Positions 7,503 to 17,879 of a DNA stretch of 64,000 nt are shown here, one piece after another. This DNA comes from Ruegeria arenilitoris (GTDB taxonomy: Bacteria > Pseudomonadota > Alphaproteobacteria > Rhodobacterales > Rhodobacteraceae): assembly GCF_013035315.1 (NCBI RefSeq), contig NZ_WQHP01000002.1:310001-374000 (forward strand). The letters are read 5' to 3'. The notes beneath the pieces were generated by a model. That model was not told the origin of the DNA. It worked only from the letters and a program-made list of their open reading frames with translations, and ran no database searches. How positions within the stretch are numbered: position 1 is the stretch's first letter; each line of letters starts with the position of its first letter. Made by a program: the position numbers and the translations under genes.

Positions 7503-9647
7503 ATGAGCCACAACCAGGCCGTCGGCGCAACGCACGACGAACCGAAAATTGAAGGACTTCAACCCGGCGCCAAACTGTTGCGCGGGCAGTATGAAATCCT
7601 GCGTTTTATCAGCAACGGCGGGTTCGGGATCACCTATCTCGCGCGCGACAGTCTGGAGCGCGAAGTGGTGATCAAAGAGTGCTATCCGGGTGCTCTGTGC
7701 CGACGCAATGGCGACATGGTCGAACCGGTTGATCCGGGATACAAAGACGACCTACGTTCAATCATCGATCTCTTTATTCTCGAAGCACGCAATCACGCCC
7801 GTCTGGTTCATCCGAACATCGTCGACGTCCATCAGGTGTTCGAAGATAACGACACCGCGTATATCGCTATGGATTACATCCGCGGATGCGATCTGCTGGA
7901 TTATGTCGAGGACCCGAAAAATAAGACCGGAGCTGATTTCATCGTTCAGGTCACCGAAAAGATGCTTTCGGCGGTGGCCTTCATCCACCAAAGTGGCATG
8001 CTCCACCGCGATATCTCTCCCGACAACATCCTGATCGATGAAAACGGGGATCCGGTTCTGATCGACTTTGGTGCTGCACGGGAACAGGCGGCAAACCAGT
8101 CCGCCGCTCTTCTGACGCTGCGTGTGATCAAGGATGGTTACTCGCCACATGAGTTCTACGTACGCGGTGCGGAACAAGGTCCCAGCAGTGACCTCTATGT
8201 TCTGGCGGCAACCTTGTATCACGCCATCAGCGGCGAACGTCCGATTGACGGTCAAACCCGTTTGAATGCGTTCAACAACGGCCAGAAGGATCCCTATGCT
8301 CCTCTGGCTGGACGGTTCGAAGGCTATCCTGATGGGTTCCTTGAGGCCATCGACAAAGCGATGGAAGTTCACGCGACCGATCGTCTGCAAACTGCGCTGG
8401 ATTGGCTGCGCATGTTCCGCGGCCCCGGCGTGATGTTCGACAGCTTCGATTACCGACCGGTGTCGGTGATCGTGGCAATGGACCACAAGGACGAGGAAGA
8501 AGAAAAAGCGCGGATCAAGGCCGAAAGCGAAAATGCCGAAGCTGTCGTAACCGCTCTGCTGGCCGGCAACACCGATATCGCTTTGGGGAATGAGGACAAG
8601 AAGGACGACGAGCTCGCAACCTTCAACTCGAAAGAAGAAACCCCTGTTACCGTGGACACCGTTGTCAAAAGCGGATCGGGTGGCGCAGGCAAGCTTGTGG
8701 CTGGTGTAGCCGTTCTTGCAGTACTCGCGGCTGGTGGTTTTTTCCTGATGTCGGGTGAAGAAACTCCGGCAGAGGATACTGCAACGGCAGAGGTGCCAGC
8801 GGTCGAAGAAACCGCGGCGGTAGAAACTCCCGAGCAGGAACCGGTCGAGCAGGTAGCGGCCACCGAAGTTGAGCTCGCGAAAGCAGAGCCCGCACAGCCG
8901 GTGGTCGAGGTAGCAGAAGAGCCTGTCGAGCAGGCACAAGAAGAACCCGCTGTTGCAGAGGTAGACGAAACGCCTGCAACAGGAACGGCCGAAGCAGCAC
9001 CTGCCCCGGAAACCCCACCTGCGCTGTCGCAGCCCGTGAACCTGGCTGAACAGCAGATCGCGTTCTCGCATTGGGATGTCGACATTCCGTTCCAGACATC
9101 GCGTCGCCGGGCCTCGACTGGCAGCATCATCGCAATCACAGGTGTTGACGCTGGAATTGATCCGTCGATCGTAGGCGAATGGGTCACACGGGGTGCGACC
9201 ATTTTCACTCTGAACGGCAGACCGGTCCAAGCAGATACGACATTTGCCGCGCAGGTTCTGAACGATCTGAAAGTTGATCCGGATGGATACATCCGCGTGT
9301 CTGCCCGCTATCGCCCCTTGGGAGAGACCCGTCCACAGAACGGTTTGCTGGCATTGCCTGCCATGCGCGTAGTGGGGCTGGAAAACGGATACGTGTTCAC
9401 CATTCAAAACACTGAAGGAACAGGCTGGCAAACAGTTGTAAGTTCGGTTCCGCCAGTTGCCGAAGGCGATCTGCAAAAGGGTGACGTTCTTGTTTCCGAG
9501 GTGAATACCGGTACCGCACTGGACGGATCGGAAAGTCTTGATGCCCTGACAGCCGCGCTGGTGTCAGAAAACCAACCTCAGGCCCGGTTCAGCGTGTTGC
9601 GCAGCGGGGCCGAGACCAATGCCACCATGCCCTTAGCGCAGGAGTAA
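7503..9647 (+). CDS. Transmembrane Ser/Thr protein kinase (PknB/PpkA-like) with PDZ-like outer region
   Basis: 714 residues. The kinase domain runs from about 25 to 310. It has a glycine-rich loop (SNGGFGITY, 37-45), catalytic lysine K58, a glutamate near E94, the HRD motif at 168-170 within HRDISPDN, and DFG at 188-190, so all key catalytic residues are present. A charged linker follows, then one transmembrane helix (about 397-417), then a Glu/Ala/Pro/Val-rich spacer to about 510. The last 190 residues look like two PDZ-type modules (segments containing RGATIFTLNGRPV and LQKGDVLVSEVN). The kinase domain should face the cytoplasm and the PDZ-like modules the periplasm, as in sensor kinases of this class. 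Downstream FHA and PP2C genes supply a phospho-threonine reader and an eraser. Targets are unknown; the GTPases and the acidic FHA protein are candidates by proximity. Confidence 0.9.
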   Translation: MSHNQAVGATHDEPKIEGLQPGAKLLRGQYEILRFISNGGFGITYLARDSLEREVVIKECYPGALCRRNGDMVEPVDPGYKDDLRSIIDLFILEARNHARLVHPNIVDVHQVFEDNDTAYIAMDYIRGCDLLDYVEDPKNKTGADFIVQVTEKMLSAVAFIHQSGMLHRDISPDNILIDENGDPVLIDFGAAREQAANQSAALLTLRVIKDGYSPHEFYVRGAEQGPSSDLYVLAATLYHAISGERPIDGQTRLNAFNNGQKDPYAPLAGRFEGYPDGFLEAIDKAMEVHATDRLQTALDWLRMFRGPGVMFDSFDYRPVSVIVAMDHKDEEEEKARIKAESENAEAVVTALLAGNTDIALGNEDKKDDELATFNSKEETPVTVDTVVKSGSGGAGKLVAGVAVLAVLAAGGFFLMSGEETPAEDTATAEVPAVEETAAVETPEQEPVEQVAATEVELAKAEPAQPVVEVAEEPVEQAQEEPAVAEVDETPATGTAEAAPAPETPPALSQPVNLAEQQIAFSHWDVDIPFQTSRRRASTGSIIAITGVDAGIDPSIVGEWVTRGATIFTLNGRPVQADTTFAAQVLNDLKVDPDGYIRVSARYRPLGETRPQNGLLALPAMRVVGLENGYVFTIQNTEGTGWQTVVSSVPPVAEGDLQKGDVLVSEVNTGTALDGSESLDALTAALVSENQPQARFSVLRSGAETNATMPLAQE

Positions 9648-9847
9648 TCTGACCGGTTCGTATCTGATCTGCCAGTGTGTGTTTGCTGAGGGTTACCGCA
9701 AATGGTGCCCTGGCGGGAACCGGCCCGCCGCAGAAGTCAAAAGTGACCTTGTTAACGAAGTATTCGTGCCGTTGTGCCACCGCGTACAGGCAAAAAGCAG
9801 CCCCATGGGACTCTGGTCCTGTGCCAAGAAACAAAGGTGTCGACACC

Positions 9848-10822
9848 ATGTTCAAATACAAAAGCCCTCTTAGCCGGCTTCTCGAAGGTGCCGGTAAACC
9901 AAAAGAAGCCGAAGCAGAGCAGACCGAAGCGCCTGAAACCGAAAAAGTCGAGCCAATCGCCGATTTCAACGCACTGCGCGAGGCTCTGGCTGGCGGCAAC
10001 ATGTCTTCGGACAGCTACGAAGAAACCGATGAGCTGATCCCTGAAGGAAAAATGCCCGAGTTCGCGGAAGGTGCCGAGGCGGATACCATCGAGGCAGAGG
10101 ATGAAGTCGTCGTAGCCGAGGTGATTGCCGAAGTTCAGGAAGAGGCCGTGGAAGCCCCTGAGCCCGAGGCCGAACCCGTAATGACCCTACACACCGCCCC
10201 CGAGGAACCCATCGAGGTAACAACGGAAGTGGTCGTGGAGGAAGAAATCGTTCAGGTCGAAGTCGCCGAACCGGAAGCGGTTGTTGAGGTTGTTGTCGAA
10301 GAACCTGTTGTCAGCGAAACTGAGGCAGAGGCGCCTCAGGCACCAGAACCTGCGCCGGTCGAAGATCGCCGGGGCCGCGTAAAAACGACCTTCTTGGGCT
10401 TTGAACGTGCCGATACGCATGTTCAGGATCTGATTGAAACGGCGGAACCGGTCGCAAAAACCGACAATGCCGAACAGTCTTTCCCAGTGGGTTGGCTTGT
10501 CATCACAGGTGGTCCTGGCCGCGGGGCCAGCATTACATTGACCGAAGGTTTGATGCAGATCGGCCGCAACGACGATCAGGCCATCCAGCTGGATTTTGGC
10601 GACACAGGGATTTCGCGCAGCAACCATGCTGTAATTGCCTACGACCCGGAAGACCGCAAATGCTATCTGGGTCATGGCGGCAAGGCTAACCTTGTGCGCC
10701 TGAACGGTAAACCCGTTCTCAGCACCGTTGCCCTGTCCAGCGGTGACCTGATCCGTATCAGCGAAACCTCGATCCGTTTTGCCGCCTTCTGTGACGACGG
10801 CTTTGACTGGCGGGATTCCTGA
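9848..10822 (+). CDS. FHA-domain protein with long acidic N-terminal region
   Basis: 324 residues from the ATG at 9848 (MFKYKSPLSRLLEG). The frame is open 57 codons further upstream, but that part has atypical composition and lies in the 200-bp gap after the kinase, so I chose the internal start. Residues 20-185 are extremely rich in Glu, Val, Ala and Pro and are probably disordered. The C-terminal 105 residues form an FHA domain: the strand VGWLVITGG, the IGR motif and the S-x-x-H type phosphothreonine site (SRSNH), followed by LNGKPV and GDLIRI. FHA domains bind phosphothreonine, so this is the probable substrate or adaptor of the upstream kinase. The phosphatase gene starts 3 bp after its stop, implying a shared transcript. 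The gap 9648-9847 holds a short GGCGGG/CCCGCC hairpin (9712-9729) and nothing else I can support. Confidence 0.88.
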   Translation: MFKYKSPLSRLLEGAGKPKEAEAEQTEAPETEKVEPIADFNALREALAGGNMSSDSYEETDELIPEGKMPEFAEGAEADTIEAEDEVVVAEVIAEVQEEAVEAPEPEAEPVMTLHTAPEEPIEVTTEVVVEEEIVQVEVAEPEAVVEVVVEEPVVSETEAEAPQAPEPAPVEDRRGRVKTTFLGFERADTHVQDLIETAEPVAKTDNAEQSFPVGWLVITGGPGRGASITLTEGLMQIGRNDDQAIQLDFGDTGISRSNHAVIAYDPEDRKCYLGHGGKANLVRLNGKPVLSTVALSSGDLIRISETSIRFAAFCDDGFDWRDS

Positions 10823-10825
10823 TAG

Positions 10826-11611
10826 ATGCTGGCGACTCCGGCATATGATATTGCGCTGATCCTGGACAAGGGCCAGCGCGACACGCAGGAAGACGCGGTT
10901 GCGTCGCGTATGTTCGACGCGGCAAATGCGGGCTATGTGGTCGTGGCCGACGGTATGGGCGGGCACGCTGCGGGTGAAGTTGCCTCAGATCTGGTGATCC
11001 GCGCCTGGCGCGATTCTCTGGACGCCGAATTGGAAAGCGAAACGCCGTCCGAGGCCGCTCTGATAGATGCTTTGCCTCTGGCAGCAATGCAGGCCAATGC
11101 CCTGATCGCCAATCATTGCGAAGATCAGGGTGGCGGTTTCAACATGGGGTCGACCCTGTTGGGCGTGCTTCTGTTAGGACAACGTCTGTTCTGGATTTCG
11201 ATCGGCGACAGCCCGCTTTACCTTTTCCGGGATGGTTCTCTGCAGCAAATCAACGAAGACCATTCGATGGCACCCGCAATTGATGCGCAACTGGCCGAAG
11301 GGACTCTGACCGAGGCCGAAGCGTTGGCGCATCCTGACAGGAACCAATTGACCTCGGTCATCATGGGGGCTGCGATTCCCAAGGTCGATTGTCCGGAAGA
11401 ACCGCTTGATCTGACGCCGTCCGACATCCTGATCCTTGGAAGCGATGGTCTTCAATATCTTGGCAATTCCGAGATACAGGACATCCTGCGTAGCAATGCG
11501 AACGCGCTGGCGCAAGACATCGCCGGAGCACTCCAGTCCGCATTGCAAGCCAAGGACGATCCGGATCAGGACAACGCGTCGATCGGCGTCGTGAAACTCA
11601 CAAAAAACTAA
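10826..11611 (+). CDS. PP2C-family Ser/Thr protein phosphatase
   Basis: 261 residues, cytoplasmic. PP2C motifs are present: RDTQEDA (18-24) with a metal-binding aspartate, ADGMGGHAAGE (41-51), a GSTLLGVLL core strand, ISIGDSPLY, then ILGSDGL and DPDQDNAS, which supply the remaining metal-binding acids. It should remove phosphate from threonines placed by the kinase at 7503-9647. The gene lies 3 bp after the FHA gene and 22 bp before the first LysM gene, so it probably forms one operon with both. The kinase-FHA-phosphatase trio resembles the PpkA-Fha-PppA control pathway of type VI secretion, but no secretion component is encoded nearby. Confidence 0.92.
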   Translation: MLATPAYDIALILDKGQRDTQEDAVASRMFDAANAGYVVVADGMGGHAAGEVASDLVIRAWRDSLDAELESETPSEAALIDALPLAAMQANALIANHCEDQGGGFNMGSTLLGVLLLGQRLFWISIGDSPLYLFRDGSLQQINEDHSMAPAIDAQLAEGTLTEAEALAHPDRNQLTSVIMGAAIPKVDCPEEPLDLTPSDILILGSDGLQYLGNSEIQDILRSNANALAQDIAGALQSALQAKDDPDQDNASIGVVKLTKN

Positions 11612-11633
11612 ACAAAGCAAAGCAACAGGACCC

Positions 11634-12896
11634 ATGAGACCCCATCTGATCATATCGAGCCTGGCACTTGCTGCCGCGGCAGGCACAGCCTCGGCACAAC
11701 AAGCATGCTCAACCTACGAAATTCAGCGTGGCGACAGCCTGCGTGAGCTAACCATCGAAGTCTACTCGACCGAGGACTTTCGCATCATCTATGACGCGAA
11801 CCGAGATGTTATTGGCAACAACCCGAACATCATTCGCGTTGGCGACGTTCTGACCCTGCCCTGTCTGGAAGACATCGGCCGGGCACCTGCCCTGCCGCGC
11901 ACCGAAGCCGAAGCCATGGCTGCAGAAATGGCGGCCGAACTGGTGAAAGCCGCTGAAGACCGCGCCGCGAAAGCAATCGCCGAGGCCGAAGCCCGTGTTG
12001 CCGAAGCCGAGGCCGAGGCCAAGAAGGCGAGCGAAGACGCCGTGGTTGCCGCGAAAGAGGCAGCGAAGGACGAAATCGAAGCCGCACGCGCGGAAGCGGC
12101 TGCGCTGATCCGCAACGCAGATACGGGTGAACGCCCCGAGATTCGCGACCGTCAGTTGTTGCTCATCACCGGCGGAAACTACGCGCCCTTCACCGATGAG
12201 GCGTTGCCCAATCGCGGCCTCTACACTTACCTCGTCGAAACAGCGATGCTGCGTGCGGCTCCCGAGCAGGCCTATAAAATTCAGTTCGTCAACGATTGGT
12301 CGTCGCACTTGGATCTGTTGATGCCAACGCTGGCTTTTGATGCCACCTTCCCGTGGTCGCGCCCGAATTGCGAAGATGCCGCCGCGCTTTCGGAAAAAGA
12401 CCGCAACCGGTGCGAGACATACAACTTCTCGAACCCGTTTTATGAGGTCGTGGACACATTCTTTGCCCGCGAAGGCTCAGGGTACGAGCAAACGCTGACC
12501 CACGCAGACTTTGCTGGAACCACCATCTGCCGCCCAGAAGGCTGGTCGCTGTCGCACATGGACGCGGTCGGATTATATGAACCAGCCATCTCACTTATGC
12601 GCCCGGTCTCGCCTGATGAGTGCTTTCACGCTGTGATGGAAGGCACTGCCGACATCGTCGCAATCGAAGCTCATCTAGCGGTCGAGGCGATCGCACGGCT
12701 GGGCTACGAACACCGTATCATCGAAAACCCCAATCTGGCGGCAATCAAATCGCTTAACGTCATGACCCACAAAGATAATCCGGATGGGGAAGCGATCCTT
12801 GAGACGCTGAATCAGGGTCTGGCGATCATGCAGCAATCCGGCGAATGGCGCGACATCGTGTCAACCGCCCTACGCCATCAAATGGAAAACGGCTGA
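11634..12896 (+). CDS. Secreted LysM plus family-3 solute-binding protein, with coiled-coil linker
   Basis: 420 residues. A signal peptide (about 1-22, ending at TASAQQ) is followed by a LysM domain (about 25-78: YEIQRGDSLRELTIEVY, then a conserved NP-N-I-GD-L-LPC end). LysM domains bind peptidoglycan glycan strands. Residues 85-160 are almost entirely Ala, Glu, Lys and Arg heptads, a long coiled coil or rigid spacer absent from the two related genes downstream. From about 168 to the end the sequence has the pattern of SBP_bac_3 periplasmic amino-acid-binding proteins (LLITGGNYAPFTDEAL, FAGTTICRPEGWS, GTADIVAIEA). The protein would be a wall-anchored sensor or ligand-binding protein. No amino-acid permease is nearby. 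The gene starts 22 bp after the phosphatase stop with an AGGA ribosome site. Confidence 0.82.
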   Translation: MRPHLIISSLALAAAAGTASAQQACSTYEIQRGDSLRELTIEVYSTEDFRIIYDANRDVIGNNPNIIRVGDVLTLPCLEDIGRAPALPRTEAEAMAAEMAAELVKAAEDRAAKAIAEAEARVAEAEAEAKKASEDAVVAAKEAAKDEIEAARAEAAALIRNADTGERPEIRDRQLLLITGGNYAPFTDEALPNRGLYTYLVETAMLRAAPEQAYKIQFVNDWSSHLDLLMPTLAFDATFPWSRPNCEDAAALSEKDRNRCETYNFSNPFYEVVDTFFAREGSGYEQTLTHADFAGTTICRPEGWSLSHMDAVGLYEPAISLMRPVSPDECFHAVMEGTADIVAIEAHLAVEAIARLGYEHRIIENPNLAAIKSLNVMTHKDNPDGEAILETLNQGLAIMQQSGEWRDIVSTALRHQMENG

Positions 12897-12942
12897 AACA
12901 AGAACAAGCCTTTTCAATTACTATCTCTGGAGAAAACAACTA

Positions 12943-14052
12943 ATGCCTAAACTACCGCTCCATAACGTTGCGATGACCTCTGCTGCCGTCATTGCTCTAA
13001 GCGCCGGAGCCGCCGCCGCCCAGCAAGCCTGCACTAATTATACGGTACAGGATGGTGACACGATGGCCACCATCGCGATTGCTGCGTACGGCACCTCGAA
13101 CTATCAGCCGATTTTCAACGCAAACCGAAACTCGATTAACAACCCCAACGATCTCGCCCCTGGATTGTCGCTTGTGCTTCCATGTGAAGACGGAAGCCTG
13201 CCGAACGGCCAAAGCGCACGCGAAATCATTGCCCAGCAGCAGGAACGCTTTGCCAGCTCGAACCAAACAAGTTCGTTCAAAGCCCCAATCAAATTGGTTA
13301 CGGGCAATGGCTGGGCTCCTTTCGCGGATGAGACCCTGAACGGCGGTGGCTTCATCACACGTCTGGGAACGACAGCTCTGCAACGGGCTGGTAACGCACA
13401 CGAGTACTCGATCAGCTTCGTCGATGATTGGAACTCGCATATCGAAACCCTGCTTCCGCTGGGCGCGTTTGACGTGTCCATGGCGTGGAACATGCCCGAT
13501 TGCACCAACCGCAGTTACGAATGGTCCTGGGAAACAGAAATCCGCTGCACGCAGTTTCATGCGTCAGCACCTGTGTATGACATCGTCTTGGGTTTCTACA
13601 CGCTTCCTCAAAGCGACTATGCCAGTGCGACCAGCTTTGATGACCTGAAAGGTGCAACCGTTTGCCGGATGGAAGGATGGTTCATCCACGACCTCGAACA
13701 AGAAGGTCTGCAACCAGCAAAAACAATTGATCTGCTGCAACCCGTTACCGCGCGGGAATGCTTGGATGCCGTCCTGACTGGCTCCGCGGATGTAGCGACT
13801 TTTGAAGTTCAGCTTTTTGCCGACGCAATGGCTGAAATGGGTCTGAACGAAAACGATCTCGTCGAAAACCCATATGTCACGACCCTCTCAGCCCTGCGGT
13901 TCATCACTCACCGGTCCAACCCAATGGGCAAACAATACCTGGCGATGCTGAACAAAGGCTTGAACGAAATGCGGGAGTCCGGAGAATGGTACGCCATCAT
14001 CTCGGACACACTGAATGAGCATAATGAACGACTGATAGCCTCATCCGGCTAA
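12943..14052 (+). CDS. Secreted LysM plus family-3 solute-binding protein (paralogue 1)
   Basis: 369 residues. The signal peptide is 1-26 (ends at GAAAAQQA), the LysM domain about 28-85 (YTVQDGDTMATIAIAAYG), followed by a short spacer and a solute-binding domain from about 105 (IKLVTGNGWAPFADETL, ATVCRMEGWF, GSADVATFEV). The long coiled coil of the preceding gene is missing. Over the LysM region it is nearly identical in protein, and close in DNA, to the next gene, so the pair arose by tandem duplication or has been kept alike by gene conversion. Two cysteines in the LysM domain (ACTNY and LPCED) are conserved in all three and may form a disulfide in the periplasm. A GGAG ribosome site precedes the start. 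Ligand unknown. Confidence 0.82.
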   Translation: MPKLPLHNVAMTSAAVIALSAGAAAAQQACTNYTVQDGDTMATIAIAAYGTSNYQPIFNANRNSINNPNDLAPGLSLVLPCEDGSLPNGQSAREIIAQQQERFASSNQTSSFKAPIKLVTGNGWAPFADETLNGGGFITRLGTTALQRAGNAHEYSISFVDDWNSHIETLLPLGAFDVSMAWNMPDCTNRSYEWSWETEIRCTQFHASAPVYDIVLGFYTLPQSDYASATSFDDLKGATVCRMEGWFIHDLEQEGLQPAKTIDLLQPVTARECLDAVLTGSADVATFEVQLFADAMAEMGLNENDLVENPYVTTLSALRFITHRSNPMGKQYLAMLNKGLNEMRESGEWYAIISDTLNEHNERLIASSG

Positions 14053-14092
14053 GGATCCACTTTCCACATTCCAATCCACGGGAGGAAAAATA

Positions 14093-15199
14093 ATGCATAA
14101 ACAAAAACTTAACACCAAGGTGATGACGGCGACTGCCGTCCTCACACTTACCGCAGGCGCAGCGGCAGCGCAGGAAGCGTGTACAAACTACACCGTGCAA
14201 GATGGTGACACGATGGCCACCATCGCGATCGCAGCCTACGGCACCTCGAACTACCAGCCGATCTTCAACGCGAACCGCAACTCGATCACGAACCCAAACT
14301 CGCTTGAACCTGGCTTGGTTCTGGCTCTGCCATGTGAAGACGGCAGCCTGCCTAACGGTCAGTCCGCACAGGAACTGATCGCCGCAGAAGAGCAGCGCGC
14401 AGCAAGTGTCAAACGCTCAAACGTCTATGCGCCGCCGATCAAGATGGTTGCAGGCAACGGTTGGGAACCGTTTACCAGTGAATCTCTGGGCGGCGGCGGC
14501 ATTATGACTCGCCTGGCGACAACCAGCCTGCAACGTGCTGGTAACAGCCGTGACTACTCGGTGAGCTTTGTCGACGATTGGAGTTCGCACCTGGACACCC
14601 TGTTGCCGCTTGGCGCCTTCGACATCTCAATCGCCTGGACCATCCCAGACTGTACGAACCGCACTTATGAGTGGTCCAAAGAGACTGAGGCGCGCTGCAC
14701 CCAATTCGTCGCTTCGGTTCCCGTCTATGACGTTGTTGGCGGCTTCTTCACGCTGCCGGAAAGCGACTACGCAAGCGCTACAAAGTTCGAAGATCTCGAA
14801 GGGTCCACCATTTGCCGCATGGCAGGATGGAGCATGGTGGTTCTGGAGGAAGTTGGCTTGAACCGCGAGAACACCACTGTGGTGCAGCCCAACTCGGCCC
14901 GCGAATGCCTTGACGCCGTTCTGACCGGCACTGCAGATGTCGCCGCATTCGAAGTTGATCTGTTCGCTTCGACCATGAAGGACATGGGACTGACATCAGC
15001 TGATATCGTTGAAAACCCATATGTTTCGACATTGTCATCGATGAGCTTCCTTGCGCACCGCACAAACCCGTTCGCGCGTGAGTACATTGCAATGATGAAC
15101 AAAGGTCTGAACGAAATGCGCGAATCCGGCGAATGGTATGCGATCATTTCGGACACACTGCGCGAACAGAACGAAAAGCTGAACGCGGCGTCTAACTGA
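14093..15199 (+). CDS. Secreted LysM plus family-3 solute-binding protein (paralogue 2)
   Basis: 368 residues, with the same layout as its upstream neighbour: signal peptide to about residue 26 (GAAAAQEA), LysM domain 28-85, solute-binding domain from about 105 to the end. The most diverged parts are the linker after LysM and the binding lobes, while the LysM block and the C-terminal helix (GLNEMRESGEWYAIISDTL) are almost unchanged. This fits duplication followed by divergence of ligand specificity. The start has a very good ribosome site (GGGAGGA). A strong terminator follows 26 bp after the stop, so this gene ends the kinase-to-LysM transcription unit. Binding to peptidoglycan is known for LysM domains; the ligand of the binding domain is unknown. 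Confidence 0.82.
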   Translation: MHKQKLNTKVMTATAVLTLTAGAAAAQEACTNYTVQDGDTMATIAIAAYGTSNYQPIFNANRNSITNPNSLEPGLVLALPCEDGSLPNGQSAQELIAAEEQRAASVKRSNVYAPPIKMVAGNGWEPFTSESLGGGGIMTRLATTSLQRAGNSRDYSVSFVDDWSSHLDTLLPLGAFDISIAWTIPDCTNRTYEWSKETEARCTQFVASVPVYDVVGGFFTLPESDYASATKFEDLEGSTICRMAGWSMVVLEEVGLNRENTTVVQPNSARECLDAVLTGTADVAAFEVDLFASTMKDMGLTSADIVENPYVSTLSSMSFLAHRTNPFAREYIAMMNKGLNEMRESGEWYAIISDTLREQNEKLNAASN

Positions 15200-15225
15200 T
15201 CCCCAACTTCATCTTGCTGAATTAG

Positions 15226-15251
15226 GGCCGGTCTTTCGACCGGCCTTTTTT
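15226..15251 (+). terminator. Rho-independent terminator
   Basis: An 8-bp perfect stem, GGCCGGTC with GACCGGCC, has a TTTC loop and is followed by six T residues. It closes the plus-strand signalling operon. Confidence 0.9.
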
Positions 15252-15364
15252 CTGCACTCCGGATTTGATCTACGGGAATCCCCCAATATCAAATTCAAAA
15301 GAAGCTGCTACCTTAAGCTCAACTGTACCGGTAAGGCCTTGGCCTAACTGCTCACTCAAAAAAA

Positions 15365-15392
15365 GGGCCGACTTTGGGGGTCGGCCCTTTTT
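15365..15392. terminator. Bidirectional terminator between converging genes
   Basis: An 8-bp stem GGGCCGAC/GTCGGCCC with a 7-base loop is flanked by a run of A on the left and five T on the right. It can therefore stop plus-strand read-through and also terminate the minus-strand icd transcript that ends at 15447. I see no gene in 15252-15364. Confidence 0.85.
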
Positions 15393-15446
15393 CTGTGTCT
15401 TGTTGGAAGTGAAAGTACCCACGCCTCAAAACGTGGGTACAATCGA

Positions 15447-17660
<2,214 letters not shown>

Positions 17661-17856
17661 ATTCTTTTACCTTTTTTAAGCCTTTCGGGGCGTGCGATCC
17701 AAGAGTGTGCCACACTCAGGTGGCGAGGGATGGGCGCGTTTAACCTACCGCCCAACGGTGACTCTGTTTTGACAGGGCCTCCCTTAAATCACGTTTGGCT
17801 TGGGATCAATCGTTCTGAGGGGGCGCATATTGACACGGTATACAAAAATTCGGGGA

Positions 17857-17879
17857 TTTCCGGGTCTGCCGCCCGGAAA
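17857..17879 (-). terminator. Hairpin directly after the racemase-family gene
   Basis: A perfect 8-bp stem (TTTCCGGG with CCCGGAAA) and 7-base loop abut the stop codon of the minus-strand gene at 17880. A T-run occurs only about 9 bases further on. It probably ends the hydroxyproline operon before icd. Confidence 0.6.

Noticed and set aside
7758-9476. 572-codon open frame on the minus strand
   Set aside because: It is opposite the Ser/Thr kinase gene, whose catalytic motifs are complete; the antisense translation is Cys- and Arg-rich and meaningless.
9677-9847. N-terminal extension of the FHA protein
   Set aside because: The frame is open, but the 57 extra residues are Arg/Cys/Pro-rich, unlike the acidic protein, and overlap a hairpin; the ATG at 9848 gives a sensible N-terminus.
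7503-11611. Type VI secretion regulatory arm (PpkA, Fha, PppA)
   Set aside because: No T6SS structural gene (sheath, Hcp, VgrG, ClpV, TssJLM) is present in 64 kb, and the FHA protein lacks the usual N-terminal FHA layout of T6SS Fha.
17837-17848. GGTATACAAAAA element as a GntR operator shared with the hydroxyproline promoter
   Set aside because: The similarity to the inverted repeat at 22096-22110 is limited to a few bases and no GntR gene is present in the window.
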